A stretch of DNA of 64,000 nt from Actinoplanes nipponensis (GCF_016862275.1 NZ_BOMQ01000066.1:33186-97185); one strand, 5' to 3'; counted from the first letter of the stretch, positions 44,853 through 54,397 are shown. The notes: generated by a model from the sequence alone, not told the origin. Program-made: numbers and translations.

Positions 44853-45446
44853 TTAGCCACTCACCTTGGCGCCGTACGCCGTGGCGAACTGCACCGCCTG
44901 GGCCATGTCGATCTTGGTGGCGTCCAGCCGGAGCCCGTGCAGCGCCACCCCGTCCAGGTCGGCCCCGCGCAGGTCGGCGCCCTTGAGCAAGGTGTCCTTG
45001 AGCCGCGCGTGCGACAGGTCGGCGCCGCGCAGGTCGGCCCGGGTCAGGTCCGCGCCGGTGAAGTCGGCCTCCCGCAGCCGCAGGCCGCCCAGCTTGGCGG
45101 CGGTGAGGTTCTGCCCGCGCAGCGAGACGAAACCCCAGTCGCCGCCGTCGATGGTCAGCGGCCGCAGCCCGCAGTCCAGGAACTGCGACCCGGTGAGCTT
45201 GCAGCCGGTCAGGACCGCGTCGAAGAACGAGCAGCGCCGCAGCACCGACTGGGTGATCGCGCAGTTGCTCAGCTCGGCGGCGTTGAACCGCACGTTGCCG
45301 AACTCGCAGTGCGTGAACGTGCACCCGGACAGCTTCGCCTCGGACCAGTCGACGTCGTGGAACGCGCAGTCCTCGTAGTGTGCGCGTTCCACCTCGGTCA
45401 GGGCCCAGTCCTGGCCGGCGAAGGTCTGGTTCCGGACGACGTCCAT
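44853..45446 (-). CDS. pentapeptide repeat protein
   Basis: A 197-residue right-handed beta-helix protein. Regular A(D/N)LxX steps run from about residue 45 to 185 (FNAAELSNCAITQS, ADFTGADLTRADLRGADLSH). Relatives mimic DNA and protect gyrase from quinolones or toxins, but many have no known role. It is coupled to purH: its ATG shares one base with the purH stop (TGATG). It may be cotranscribed with the purine genes by accident of position. Confidence 0.88.
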   Translation of the reverse strand: MDVVRNQTFAGQDWALTEVERAHYEDCAFHDVDWSEAKLSGCTFTHCEFGNVRFNAAELSNCAITQSVLRRCSFFDAVLTGCKLTGSQFLDCGLRPLTIDGGDWGFVSLRGQNLTAAKLGGLRLREADFTGADLTRADLRGADLSHARLKDTLLKGADLRGADLDGVALHGLRLDATKIDMAQAVQFATAYGAKVSG

Positions 45447-47005
45447 CAGTGGTAGAAGTGCCGCGTGCCGGTCAGGTAGACGGTCATCCCGGCCTTCTCG
45501 GCCGCCTCGATGACCACGTTGTCGCGGATCGAGCCGCCCGGCTGCACGACCGCCTTGACGCCGGCCGCGATCAGCACCTCGAGGCCGTCCGGGAAGGGGA
45601 AGAACGCGTCGGACGCGGCCACGCTGCCCTTGGCCCGGTCCGCGCCGGCCCGGTTCACCGCGAGGTGCGCCGAGTCGACCCGGTTGACCTGGCCCATGCC
45701 CACGCCGACCGTCGCGCCGTCGTGGGCGAGCAGGATCGCGTTGCTCTTCACCGAGCGGATCGCCCGCCAGGCGAAGGCCAGGTCCGCGAGCTCCTCGGCG
45801 GTGGCGGCCGCGCCGGTGGCCAGCGTCCAGTTCGCCGGGTCGTCGCCCTCGGCGTCGATCCGGTCGGACATCTGCACCAGCACGCCGCCGCCGACCTGCT
45901 TGACCTCCGCGGGCGGCGGGTTCCAGGCCGGCGCCACCAGCACGCGCAGGTTCTTCTTCTCGCGGAAGACCGCGAGCGCCTCCTCGGTGAACGACGGCGC
46001 GACGATCACCTCGGTGAAGATGCCGTCGAGCTGCTGGGCCAGCTCCACCGTCACCTGCCGGTTGACCGCGATGACCCCGCCGAACGCCGACACCGGGTCG
46101 CAGGCGTGCGCCTTGCGGTGCGCCTCGGCGACGTCGGCGCCGACCGCGATGCCGCACGGGTTGGCGTGCTTGATGATCGCCACGCACGGCTCGGTGAAGT
46201 CGTTGGCCGAGCGCCAGGCGGCGTCCGCGTCGACGTAGTTGTTGTAGGACATCTCCTTGCCGTGCAGCTGCTCGGCCTGCGCGAGCCCGGCCGGCGCGTT
46301 CGGGTCGAGGTACAGCGCGGCCTGCTGGTGCGGGTTCTCGCCGTACCGCAGGGCGCTCCCGCGCCGCAGGGCCAGCCCGGCGAACTCCGGCCACTCCGAA
46401 GGCGCCAGCGTCGTCGCGCACCAGTTGGCCACCGCGACGTCGTACTCGGCGATGTCGGCGAAGGCGCGGGCCGCGAGCAGCTTGCGCTGCGTCAGCGAGA
46501 AACCGCCGTCGCGCAGGGCGTCCAGGATCAGCGGGTACGCCGCCACGGACGTCACCACCGCCACGGACGGGTGGTTCTTGGCCGCCGCCCGGACCATCGC
46601 CGGGCCGCCGATGTCGATCTGCTCGACGCACTCGTCCACGCTCGCGCCGGACGCCACCGTCTCGGTGAACGGGTACAGGTTGCTGACCAGCAGGTCGAAC
46701 GGCTCGATGCCCAGCTCGGACAGCTGCCCGGCGTGGGTCTCCAGCCGCAGGTCGGCCAGCAGGCCGGCGTGCACCTTGGGGTGCAGCGTCTTGACCCGGC
46801 CGTCCAGCGTCTCCGGGAAACCGGTCAGCTCCTCGACGCGGGTCACCGGCACCCCGGCGGCCTCGACGGTGGACGCCGTGGAGCCCGTGGACACGACCTG
46901 CACCCCGGCGGCGTGCAGCGCCTGCGCGAGCTCGACCAGGCCGGTCTTGTCGTACACGCTCAGCAGCGCCCGCTTGATCGGGCGGCGGCCCTCGTCCGGG
47001 GTCAT
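45446..47005 (-). CDS. purH: bifunctional AICAR transformylase/IMP cyclohydrolase
   Basis: A 519-residue enzyme for the last two steps of IMP synthesis. Residues 1-200 are the IMP cyclohydrolase (ALLSVYDKTGLVELAQAL, GRVKTLHPKVHAG). The rest is the transformylase with KHANPCGIAVG and the catalytic region SDAFFPFPDGLE. The ATG at 47005 overlaps the purN stop by ATGA. Length matches the family. Confidence 0.97.
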   Translation of the reverse strand: MTPDEGRRPIKRALLSVYDKTGLVELAQALHAAGVQVVSTGSTASTVEAAGVPVTRVEELTGFPETLDGRVKTLHPKVHAGLLADLRLETHAGQLSELGIEPFDLLVSNLYPFTETVASGASVDECVEQIDIGGPAMVRAAAKNHPSVAVVTSVAAYPLILDALRDGGFSLTQRKLLAARAFADIAEYDVAVANWCATTLAPSEWPEFAGLALRRGSALRYGENPHQQAALYLDPNAPAGLAQAEQLHGKEMSYNNYVDADAAWRSANDFTEPCVAIIKHANPCGIAVGADVAEAHRKAHACDPVSAFGGVIAVNRQVTVELAQQLDGIFTEVIVAPSFTEEALAVFREKKNLRVLVAPAWNPPPAEVKQVGGGVLVQMSDRIDAEGDDPANWTLATGAAATAEELADLAFAWRAIRSVKSNAILLAHDGATVGVGMGQVNRVDSAHLAVNRAGADRAKGSVAASDAFFPFPDGLEVLIAAGVKAVVQPGGSIRDNVVIEAAEKAGMTVYLTGTRHFYH

Positions 47006-47619
47006 GGGATGGAGACCTTTCTGTCGGTGATGGTCCAGCCTTCGCGGACCAGCCGGCCCACGTACTCGACGAGCTGCCGGCGCTCGGCTTCCTTGATCCG
47101 CTCGGTCAGCGCCGCCTCCGTGTCGTCGTCGAGCACGGGGACGCTGACCTGCGCGATGATCGGTCCGGTGTCGACGCCGGCGTCGACGAAGAACAGCGTC
47201 GCCCCGGCGATCTTCACGCCGTAGGCGAGGGCGTCGCGGGGGCCGTGGATGCCCGGGAACGACGGCAGCAGCGCGTTGTGCGTGTTGACGTAGCGGTCCC
47301 CGAACGCGGCCAGGAAGTCCCGGCCGACCAGCTTGAGGAAGCCGGCGGAGATGACCAGGTCGGGCTTGTGCTCGGCGACGTGCGCGGTGAGGGCGGCGTC
47401 CCACTCGTCCCGGGTCGGGTAGGCCTTGACGGAGTCGACGAAGGTCGGCACGCCGGCGGCGGCCGCTCGGTCGAGCCCGGCGATGCCGTCCCGGTCGGCG
47501 CCGACGGCCACGACCTTCGCGCCGTACGCGGGATCCGCGGCGGCGTCCAGGAGGGCCTGCAGGTTGCTGCCGGAGCCGGAGACGAGGACGACCAGGCGGG
47601 CGGGCGCGGGGTCTGTCAC
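47002..47619 (-). CDS. purN: phosphoribosylglycinamide formyltransferase
   Basis: A 205-residue formyltransferase using 10-formyl-tetrahydrofolate to make FGAR in purine synthesis. The substrate loop SGSGSNLQA and catalytic N112, H114 (VNTHNALLPSFPGIH) and D150 are conserved. The GTG start lies 6 nt after a TAGGGT -10 box, so the purNH transcript seems leaderless. It heads the purN-purH-pentapeptide operon. Confidence 0.96.
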   Translation of the reverse strand: MTDPAPARLVVLVSGSGSNLQALLDAAADPAYGAKVVAVGADRDGIAGLDRAAAAGVPTFVDSVKAYPTRDEWDAALTAHVAEHKPDLVISAGFLKLVGRDFLAAFGDRYVNTHNALLPSFPGIHGPRDALAYGVKIAGATLFFVDAGVDTGPIIAQVSVPVLDDDTEAALTERIKEAERRQLVEYVGRLVREGWTITDRKVSIP

Positions 47620-47625
47620 CCGAGC

Positions 47626-47631
47626 ACCCTA
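47626..47631 (-). promoter_or_regulatory. -10 box TAGGGT, leaderless purN
   Basis: TAGGGT on the minus strand ends 6 nt before the purN GTG. No ribosome-binding sequence is present. Confidence 0.45.
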
Positions 47632-47783
47632 TCGCCGGGCCTGCTCGCGGCGGTAAACGGGTCGTTTCGAGGACAGCGGAAAGGGCTGATCATCAGTTAG
47701 GCTGCGGGCCGCTCACGCGATGGCCCGCGTGTGCTCAGTTTGCACATCACCGCGAAACGCGGATTTACCTGGAGGATTCACCC

Positions 47784-48047
47784 GTGACGCCACCGCCTTA
47801 CTACGGTCAGCAGCCGCCCGCAGCGCCGGGCAACGACAAGGTGACGCTCTGGGGCGTCCTCGGCATCGTGTTCGCGTTCTGCTGCGCCCCGCTCGGCATC
47901 GTGTTCGCCGTGCTGAGCCTGCTCGAGGCCAAGAAGGTGGGCAAGCAGCCCACCCTCGCCTACATCGGCTTCGGCCTGGCCGCCCTGCTCATCGTGGTCA
48001 ACATCATCGTTGCCGCCACGGGCGGGTACGCCAACTTCGGCAACTGA
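47784..48047 (+). CDS. small DUF4190-like membrane protein
   Basis: An 87-residue protein with a Pro/Gln-rich N-terminus and two membrane helices (about 22-47 and 58-80), the layout of DUF4190 proteins. Function unknown. GGAGG lies before the GTG at 47784, and TAGGCT at about 47698-47703 is a likely -10. It lies between purN and the PerM-like gene; the M. tuberculosis block has comparable small genes in the neighbourhood. Confidence 0.75.
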   Translation: MTPPPYYGQQPPAAPGNDKVTLWGVLGIVFAFCCAPLGIVFAVLSLLEAKKVGKQPTLAYIGFGLAALLIVVNIIVAATGGYANFGN

Positions 48048-48062
48048 ACCGACCGGCGTGAC

Positions 48063-48094
48063 GAAGGGCGCTCCCGTTCGCGGGGGCGCCCTTC
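48063..48094. terminator. UUCG-capped hairpin between DUF4190 and PerM-like genes
   Basis: A 14-bp stem (GAAGGGCGCTCCCG, one T-G wobble) is closed by a TTCG tetraloop between convergent genes. It is a very stable structure. Confidence 0.8.
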
Positions 48095-48106
48095 CGCTTG
48101 CCCGGC

Positions 48107-49549
48107 TCAGCCGCGGGCCGGGGCGCGGAAGGCGCGGCCCGCCGCCGCGCCGATGCAGGCCGAGACCGCCACCACCGTCGTCGCGATCAGCGCGACGTGC
48201 CACGGCACCGGGCCGATCTCGGAGAGCCGGCCGTCGCCCAGCGAGCCGCCCGACAGCCAGGACAGCAGGCCCAGCACCAGCCCGGCCACCGGACCGGACA
48301 GGGCCGCCGCGCCGAGCACCAGCGACCAGCCCGGCTCCACCGGCGCCGGGTCGCCCGGGACGCGGCCGTGCACCAGGTGGCCGTCGACGACATGGTGCAG
48401 GTTCACCAGGCGGCGGGTCAGCAGCCAGCCGGCCGCCATGGCTGCCAGCACGGGCACCGCCAGCAGCGCCGCGCCGCTCGCCCCCATCGGGCCGTCCGGG
48501 AGCCCGGCGAGCAGCGGCACGGTCGGCAGCGGCCCGACGGTCACCTCGGTGACCCGGACCGCCGAGTCGGCGCCCAGCAGGAAGCCCGGGCCGAGCAGGT
48601 ACGCCGCCGCCCAGACCACCCCGTTCGCGCCGTAGGCCAGGCTGAGCAGCGTGATGCCGGCCTGACCGGCGACCCCGGTCCGGTACGCCGAGATCATGTC
48701 CGCCGCCTGCCCCCCGCCCACGGCCACGGACAGCCCGGCGAGGGCCGCACCGGCGGCGAGGATCAGCAACGCCGCCACGACCCCCGTCCGCAGGCCGTGC
48801 CGCAGCGCCGGCGGGATCCGCCGGGCCAGCACGACCAGCGCGTCCGTGCCGCGCAACGAGCCGATCAGGGAGAACACCAGCCCGGCGAGGAAGAAGTGCA
48901 CCGCCGAGCGGACGGCCGACACCTCGGTGCCCCGGCCGTCGACGATCAGCGCGGCCAGGGCGCCGAGGATCGCGTACGAGATCGCGATCGTGCCCGCGAC
49001 CAGCAGGGCCGCCCGCGGTGAGCCGCTGCGCCGGGCCCCGATGGCCCGGGTGACGTGCAGGCCGGCGCGGTTGAGCCGCCAGCCGGCCAGCAGGGTCAGC
49101 AGCAGCGGGGCGAGGCCGAGCGGGCCGATGGAGGTGCCGATCGGTACGCCGTGGCCGAGCAGCCAGCCGGCCAGCCCGGCGTGCGCGGCGCCGCCCAGCC
49201 CGCCCTGGCCCTCCAGGGTGCGGGCCAGTCCGATGACCGCGGCCACCGGCACGTACGCCACCAGGGCGGCCCAGCAGGTCGCGAAGGCCGCGGCGACCGG
49301 CAGCGGGGCCCGCCCCCGGGCCGCCGGCGGACGGCGCTGACCGGGCAGTTTGACCGTCTGGTGGTTACCCGGGTCGAGCCGCACGGTGGGGTGCCCGGCC
49401 GGGTCCACCGGGACGGTCCGGTGGCCGGCGGGGGCCGCGGGGCGCACCGACACCGTCTCGCGGGCGGCAAGGTGAACGGCCTCGGCGGCCTCGAACTTCT
49501 CCTCCGAGCCGGCGGGTCGACCGTCGCGACGGTCGGGGGTGGTCGGCAT
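48107..49549 (-). CDS. perM: PerM-like (DUF6350) integral membrane protein
   Basis: A 480-residue protein with a soluble, charged N-terminus of about 80 residues and some ten membrane helices. It matches the DUF6350/PerM type in size, topology and place: M. tuberculosis PerM (Rv0955) lies between sucCD and purN-purH exactly as here. PerM supports cell division in M. tuberculosis; the role here is inferred from synteny. The N-terminal segment has repeats of the type GHxTVxLDP. Confidence 0.75.
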   Translation of the reverse strand: MPTTPDRRDGRPAGSEEKFEAAEAVHLAARETVSVRPAAPAGHRTVPVDPAGHPTVRLDPGNHQTVKLPGQRRPPAARGRAPLPVAAAFATCWAALVAYVPVAAVIGLARTLEGQGGLGGAAHAGLAGWLLGHGVPIGTSIGPLGLAPLLLTLLAGWRLNRAGLHVTRAIGARRSGSPRAALLVAGTIAISYAILGALAALIVDGRGTEVSAVRSAVHFFLAGLVFSLIGSLRGTDALVVLARRIPPALRHGLRTGVVAALLILAAGAALAGLSVAVGGGQAADMISAYRTGVAGQAGITLLSLAYGANGVVWAAAYLLGPGFLLGADSAVRVTEVTVGPLPTVPLLAGLPDGPMGASGAALLAVPVLAAMAAGWLLTRRLVNLHHVVDGHLVHGRVPGDPAPVEPGWSLVLGAAALSGPVAGLVLGLLSWLSGGSLGDGRLSEIGPVPWHVALIATTVVAVSACIGAAAGRAFRAPARG

Positions 49550-49703
49550 CCCGGCCTACTTTTCCACGCCGGGCGGCCTGCGGCGACGCAGAAACGGCGA
49601 CGCGCCGCACATCGATCGCCGGAAAGCTGGGAAAACCGGCGCCGGGCCCCCGGGCGCGGGCCGGGTGGGCGCTCCGGCGCTGCGGAAAGCCGCTACGGAC
49701 AGC

Positions 49704-49748
49704 GGCGCGCCGCGGTGCGGACGGTGACCGTCCGTGCCGCGGCGCGCC
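49704..49748 (-). terminator. sucCD terminator
   Basis: A stem of about 20 bp with two G-U wobbles (GGCGCGCCGCGG at the base) lies 17 bp after the sucD stop codon. Confidence 0.75.
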
Positions 49749-49764
49749 TGTGGCCGTACCAAAA

Positions 49765-50646
49765 TCAGCTCATGACCTCGCGCATGAGCCGCGCGGTCTC
49801 GCTCGGGGTCTTGCCGACCTTGACGCCGGCGGCCTCGAGGGCCGCCTTCTTGGCGTCGGCGGTGCCGGCCGACCCGGAGATGATCGCGCCGGCGTGACCC
49901 ATGGTCTTGCCGACCGGGGCGGTGAAGCCGGCGATGTAGCCGACCACCGGCTTGGTCACGTTGGCCTTGATGAATTCGGCCGCCCGCTCCTCGGCGTCGC
50001 CGCCGATCTCACCGATCATCACGATCGCGTCGGTCTCCGGGTCCTCCTGGAAGGCCTTGAGCGCGTCGATGTGCGTGGTGCCGATGATCGGGTCGCCGCC
50101 GATGCCGACCGCGGTGGAGAAGCCGATGTCGCGCAGCTCGTACATCAGCTGGTAGGTCAGCGTGCCGCTCTTGCTGACCAGGCCGATGCGGCCGCCGGGG
50201 GTGATGTCGGCCGGGATGATGCCGGCGTTGGAGGCGCCGGGCGACGCGATGCCGGGGCAGTTCGGGCCGATGATCCGCGTCTTCTGCCCCTGGGCGACGT
50301 TGTGCGCCCAGAACGCGGCGGAGTCCTGCACCGGCACGCCCTCGGTGATGACCACGGCCAGCGGGATCTCGGCGTCGATCGCCTCGAGCACGGCGGACTT
50401 GGTGAACGCCGGGGGCACGAAGATGACCGACACGTCGGCGCCGGTCTCCTTCATCGCCTCACCGACGGACGCGAAGACCGGCAGCGAGGTGCCGTCGAAG
50501 TCCACGGTCGTGCCGGCCTTGCGCGGGTTGACGCCGCCGACCACGTTGGTGCCCGCGGCGAGCATCCGGCGGGTGTGCTTGGAGCCCTCCGCGCCGGTCA
50601 TGCCCTGGACGATGACCTTGGAGTCCTTGGTGAGCCAGATAGCCAT
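49765..50646 (-). CDS. sucD: succinyl-CoA synthetase alpha subunit
   Basis: A 293-residue subunit that binds CoA and carries the phosphohistidine (H251 in KTMGHAGAI). The CoA-binding VQGMTGAEGSKH and IGPNCPGI are present. It acts with the beta subunit to make ATP or GTP from succinyl-CoA. The ATG at 50646 lies 4 bp after the sucC stop, with GGGGAAG upstream. Confidence 0.97.
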   Translation of the reverse strand: MAIWLTKDSKVIVQGMTGAEGSKHTRRMLAAGTNVVGGVNPRKAGTTVDFDGTSLPVFASVGEAMKETGADVSVIFVPPAFTKSAVLEAIDAEIPLAVVITEGVPVQDSAAFWAHNVAQGQKTRIIGPNCPGIASPGASNAGIIPADITPGGRIGLVSKSGTLTYQLMYELRDIGFSTAVGIGGDPIIGTTHIDALKAFQEDPETDAIVMIGEIGGDAEERAAEFIKANVTKPVVGYIAGFTAPVGKTMGHAGAIISGSAGTADAKKAALEAAGVKVGKTPSETARLMREVMS

Positions 50647-50650
50647 GTCG

Positions 50651-51829
50651 TCACTTCCCCGCAGCTGCGAGCTCGGCGGCACGCTCGGCCGCACCGTCCA
50701 TGGTGTCCACCCGCTGCACCAGCGGGTTGTTAGCCGCGTCCAGGATCGCCCGGCCGGCCTCGGCGTTGTTGCCGTCGAGGCGGACCACGAGCGGCTTGGT
50801 GACGGCCTCGCCGCGCTCGCCGAGCAGGGCGAGCGCCTGGACGATGCCGTTGGCGACCTCGTCGCAGGCGGTGATGCCGCCGAAGACGTTCACGAAGACC
50901 GACCTGACCGCCGGGTCACCGAGCACGATCTCCAGACCGTCGGCCATCACCTGCGCGCTGGCGCCTCCGCCGATGTCGAGGAAGTTGGCCGGCTTGACGC
51001 CGCCGTGCCCCTCGCCCGCGTACGCGACCACGTCGAGGGTCGACATGACCAGGCCCGCGCCGTTGCCGATGATGCCGACCTCGCCGTCGAGCTTGACGTA
51101 GTTGAGGTTCTTGGCCTTGGCCGCCTGCTCCAGCGGGTCGACCGCGGACTGGTCGATCAGCGCCTCGTGGTCGGGGTGCCGGAAGCCGGCGTTCTCGTCC
51201 AGGGTGATCTTGGCGTCCAGCAGCAGCACCCGGCCGTCGCCGACCTTGGCCAGCGGGTTGACCTCGACCAGCGTGGCGTCCTCGGCCACGAAGGCCTGCC
51301 AGAGCTTCACCGCGATGTCGACGATCTGCTCGGCCACCTCGGCCGGGAACTGGGCGGCGGCGACGATCTCGCGCGCGGTGGCCTCGTCCACGCCCTTGCT
51401 GGCGTCGATGGCGATCTTGGCGACCCGCTCCGGGTCCTCCTCGGCGACCGTCTCGATCTCCATGCCGCCGGCGACGCTGGCGATGCAGAGGAAGGTGCGG
51501 TTGGCCCGGTCCAGCAGGTAGGAGAAGTAGTACTCGTCCTTGATGTCCGCGGTCTCGGCGAGCATCACCTTGTGCACGGTGTGGCCCTTGATGTCCATGC
51601 CGAGGATGTCGGTCGCCCGGGCCTGCGCCTCGTCCGCGCCGTCGGCCAGCTTGACGCCGCCGGCCTTGCCCCGGCCGCCGACCTTGACCTGCGCCTTGAC
51701 CACGACCTTGCCGCCGAGGCGCTCGGCGATCGCGCGGGCCTCCTGCGGGGTCTCGGCGACGCCGCCGCCCAGCACGGGCAGCCCGTGCCGTTCGAACAGG
51801 TCGCGCCCCTGATACTCGAACAGGTCCAC
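50651..51829 (-). CDS. sucC: ADP/GDP-forming succinyl-CoA synthetase beta subunit
   Basis: A 392-residue ATP-grasp subunit (DLFEYQGRDLFERHGLPV, KAQVKVGGRGKAGGVKLA, NPLAKVGDGRVLLLDAK, GGITACDEVANGIV). Length is standard. The GTG at 51829 follows AAAGGAG. A TAGGCT sequence about 130 bp upstream is a possible promoter box. It forms an operon with sucD. Confidence 0.97.
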   Translation of the reverse strand: MDLFEYQGRDLFERHGLPVLGGGVAETPQEARAIAERLGGKVVVKAQVKVGGRGKAGGVKLADGADEAQARATDILGMDIKGHTVHKVMLAETADIKDEYYFSYLLDRANRTFLCIASVAGGMEIETVAEEDPERVAKIAIDASKGVDEATAREIVAAAQFPAEVAEQIVDIAVKLWQAFVAEDATLVEVNPLAKVGDGRVLLLDAKITLDENAGFRHPDHEALIDQSAVDPLEQAAKAKNLNYVKLDGEVGIIGNGAGLVMSTLDVVAYAGEGHGGVKPANFLDIGGGASAQVMADGLEIVLGDPAVRSVFVNVFGGITACDEVANGIVQALALLGERGEAVTKPLVVRLDGNNAEAGRAILDAANNPLVQRVDTMDGAAERAAELAAAGK

Positions 51830-52034
51830 GTGTCTCCTTTCGCTCGCGACGCTTGCCCCGGCAAGCCGCGTACCTGCGTCCCGACCTGATGTCCGCGGCG
51901 CGTCGTTGCGTCGCCGCCAGCGTGAGAGAAATGTCGGCCCTGGGGCCTCATTTCGCAGCCTAGCCACCCCACCACCGGGAGCGCCGCCGCGGGTGCACGG
52001 TGTGCAAGACCACACAGCGCCCGGGGCCGACCGG

Positions 52035-52598
52035 CTAGGCGAGCTGGACGCGGCCCGCGGCGAAGTGGGCGACCGCCTGGAGGATCTCCTGCTCGCTCTT
52101 GTCGGCGAAGTTGAGCGTCGCGGTGAAGCCGGTGCCGAAGAACGCCTTCATGACGCCGGCGTCGAGCGCGGTGAACGCGCCGAGGTTCTGCTCGGCCCGC
52201 GGGTCGCGCGGGGCGACGCAGAGCATCTTCTCCAGGCTCCAGCGGCGCCGGGAGATCAGTCCGATCGCCTCCCAGGGCAGCCAGATGGCCTGGCCCCGGG
52301 TCGGCCGGGTCTTGATCCACAGCCCGGCCGGGCCCACCGCCAGCACCGGGCCGCCGGAGGTGAGCAACCAGATCTGCAGCCCGAAGAGGGCCACGAAGAA
52401 CAGGGCGATGAGGCCGAACATGGCCAGCAGGGCGACCGCGTTCTCGGAACCGATCGCGCCCAGGCCCAGGACACAGCCGAGGACGGCGAGCACGGCCAGG
52501 GTGAAGCCGCCGAAGAGGAACACGCGCTTGCGCACGCTCGGCCGGACGACGAAGGGCTGGTCGGCGGGGATGCGGGGGACCACGGGGTAGGGCTGCAC
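52035..52598 (-). CDS. membrane protein with PH-like domain, unknown function
   Basis: A 187-residue protein with two membrane helices (about residues 22-45 and 52-80), then a soluble part of about 100 residues with WIKTRPTRGQAIWLPWEAIG, reminiscent of bacterial PH-like domains. I do not recognise a named family. The GTG at 52598 is chosen because TACCCT ends 8 nt upstream; the frame is open further but lacks a start signal. Confidence 0.6.
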   Translation of the reverse strand: MQPYPVVPRIPADQPFVVRPSVRKRVFLFGGFTLAVLAVLGCVLGLGAIGSENAVALLAMFGLIALFFVALFGLQIWLLTSGGPVLAVGPAGLWIKTRPTRGQAIWLPWEAIGLISRRRWSLEKMLCVAPRDPRAEQNLGAFTALDAGVMKAFFGTGFTATLNFADKSEQEILQAVAHFAAGRVQLA

Positions 52599-52753
52599 GG
52601 TGCGAGAGGGTACGCGGCACCCCGCGAAAAAGTCGCCCCGAGCCGCGTAACCCGGTCCCCGGGGCGTCGTTGAGTGTGATGTCGGACGCTTAGCGCCGGC
52701 GAGAGCGGCCGATGCCCTGTCGGTCGAGGGGTGGCGGCGGGGCATCGTGCATA

Positions 52754-52790
52754 GAGAGGCCGGACGTGTGAGGGGTGCGTCCGGCCTCTC
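52754..52790 (-). terminator. terminator after the B12-binding protein gene
   Basis: A 13-bp perfect stem (GAGAGGCCGGACG) with an 11-nt loop lies 35 bp after the stop of the minus-strand gene at 52825. Confidence 0.7.
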
Positions 52791-52824
52791 CCTTACCTTC
52801 GATTGACGCTTCGCAGTTATCTGG

Positions 52825-53229
52825 TCACGCTACGGGCGTGGCCACATTGGCGCGTACCCATTCGATGATGGATGCGGTCGTGGCGCCCGGCGTGAAGATA
52901 TGGGCGACGCCGATCTTCTCCAGTTCGGTTATGTCGTCGGCCGGAATGATGCCGCCGCCGAATACCACGATGTCGGCTGCATCACGTTCGGCCAGCAGTT
53001 CCACCACCCGCCGGAACAGCGTCATGTGCGCACCGGACAGCACCGAGAGCCCGATGGCGTCGGCGTCCTCCTGGATGGCGGTCTCGACGATCTGCTCGGG
53101 CGTCTGGTGCAGGCCCGTGTAGATGACCTCCATGCCGGCGTCCCGCAGCGCCCGCGCGACCACCTTGGCGCCCCTGTCGTGGCCGTCCAGGCCTGGTTTG
53201 GCGACGACGACCCTGATCCGTGCTTGCAT
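52825..53229 (-). CDS. cobalamin-binding domain protein (methylmalonyl-CoA mutase C-terminal type)
   Basis: A 134-residue stand-alone B12-binding domain with the DxHxxG signature (LDGHDRG, H17), the SVLSGAH loop and FGGGIIP. Such proteins are the small subunit of a B12-dependent mutase whose large subunit is coded elsewhere, or sensors. Intact length for the domain; no mutase gene adjoins it. GAAGGGG precedes the ATG. Confidence 0.9.
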   Translation of the reverse strand: MQARIRVVVAKPGLDGHDRGAKVVARALRDAGMEVIYTGLHQTPEQIVETAIQEDADAIGLSVLSGAHMTLFRRVVELLAERDAADIVVFGGGIIPADDITELEKIGVAHIFTPGATTASIIEWVRANVATPVA

Positions 53230-53525
53230 CTGCGACCCCTTCGGCGCTCACCGGCTGCACTGCCGGCCGACCCGGAAACTGCCACCTGAACGAACGGTAA
53301 CCCGGGACGGTTGAACCGAGGAAGCCGCCGCCCCGTACTACCGGCCGCGACCAAGACCATCGACACGGCCCAGGCAAGCACCATTTACCGTATTCCACGT
53401 CACATGACTTTGGGTTAGAGACCCCGTTACGGAGAGCCAACGCACTTTCGCCTCAGAATTGCCACCAACTCGGACATTCGCCCCCTAAAGCCGACAGAGA
53501 ACTGTCAGGGAATTGGCGCTGCGAC
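53230..53525. other. intergenic region without a gene
   Basis: No supported coding frame between the B12-binding gene and the M23 gene. It must hold the promoter of the minus-strand B12-binding gene. A small repeat GACAG-AGAA-CTGTC lies near 53492-53506. I see no riboswitch consensus. Confidence 0.5.
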
Positions 53526-53554
53526 TTGTACCCGGCGTTGCGTTTCGTTACCGT
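53526..53554 (+). promoter_or_regulatory. promoter of the first M23 peptidase gene
   Basis: TTGTAC (53526-53531) and TACCGT (53549-53554) are separated by 17 bp. The leader would be about 105 nt. Confidence 0.5.
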
Positions 53555-53665
53555 GGCCCACGGCTGTCAACCGGTTAACACCGGACCGACGGCTCGGCAA
53601 ACCACCGACCAGCATCTGTTCCAGCCCGGTGGCTGCCGCTCTTTGCCACCGACGGAGGGTTGTTC

Positions 53666-54397
53666 GTGCGTCAGCGCTTGTCGTCTGAGCCCGACCGCTA
53701 TCGCGGCCGTCGCCGTGTACCAACCCCTCCGCGCAGCCGCTACGCCGTCGTCGTCACGTCGGCGTTCGTCGGCGCCGGAGTGGTCGCGCTGGGAGCCGCC
53801 TCGCAGCTCCCGGACGCCAAGGCCGTCAACCCGACGGTCCTGCAGAACCTCGAGGAGGCGGCGTCCACCGGTGACGCCCTCGCCGCACGCAACGCCGACG
53901 GCCAGCGTGCCTCCCGCGGTGAGCAGCGCGACTCCGAGGTCAAGATCACCGAGGAGCAGGCCGAGGCCGACGCCTGGCGACTCCCCCTCGAAGACTTCCA
54001 GTTCACCTCCGCCTACGGCGTCCGCTTCGGCAAGCTGCACGCCGGCATCGACCTGGCGGCGCCCGAGGGCACCCCGTACAAGGCGGTGCACGCCGGCGTG
54101 GTGACCGCGGCCGGCCACAACGGCGGCTACGGGTACGCCATCACCATCAGGCACCCCGACGGCACCGAGATGATCTACGCACACTCGCGGCGGCTGCTGG
54201 TCAAGGCGGGCGACACCGTCAAGGCCGGGCAGGTCATCGGCCAGGTCGGCAACACGGGCTACTCGTACGGCACCCACCTGCACCTCGAGGTGCACGTCAA
54301 GGGCGCGCCGACCGACCCGATCGTCTTCCTGCGCGAGCACGGCGTCGACATCAAGCTGCAGATCGAGTCGCCGTACGGCGAGCTCGCCGCCTCCTGA
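53666..54397 (+). CDS. M23 family metallopeptidase (first copy)
   Basis: A 243-residue protein with a charged N-terminus and one membrane segment or signal peptide (about 26-46), then a lysostaphin-like M23 domain. Zinc ligands H125 and D129 (KLHAGIDLAAPEGTP), and H204/H206 (THLHLEVH) with H173 are intact. It would cut peptidoglycan crosslinks. The GTG at 53666 is favoured over TTG at 53660 by the GGAGG spacing. In M. tuberculosis an M23 gene (Rv0950c) holds the same place next to sucC. Confidence 0.9.
   Translation: MRQRLSSEPDRYRGRRRVPTPPRSRYAVVVTSAFVGAGVVALGAASQLPDAKAVNPTVLQNLEEAASTGDALAARNADGQRASRGEQRDSEVKITEEQAEADAWRLPLEDFQFTSAYGVRFGKLHAGIDLAAPEGTPYKAVHAGVVTAAGHNGGYGYAITIRHPDGTEMIYAHSRRLLVKAGDTVKAGQVIGQVGNTGYSYGTHLHLEVHVKGAPTDPIVFLREHGVDIKLQIESPYGELAAS

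Noticed and set aside
53230..53665. A c-di-AMP (ydaO) riboswitch before the M23 gene, as is common for actinobacterial wall hydrolases
   Set aside because: I could not find the conserved core segments in the right order; only a plain promoter and small repeats are visible.
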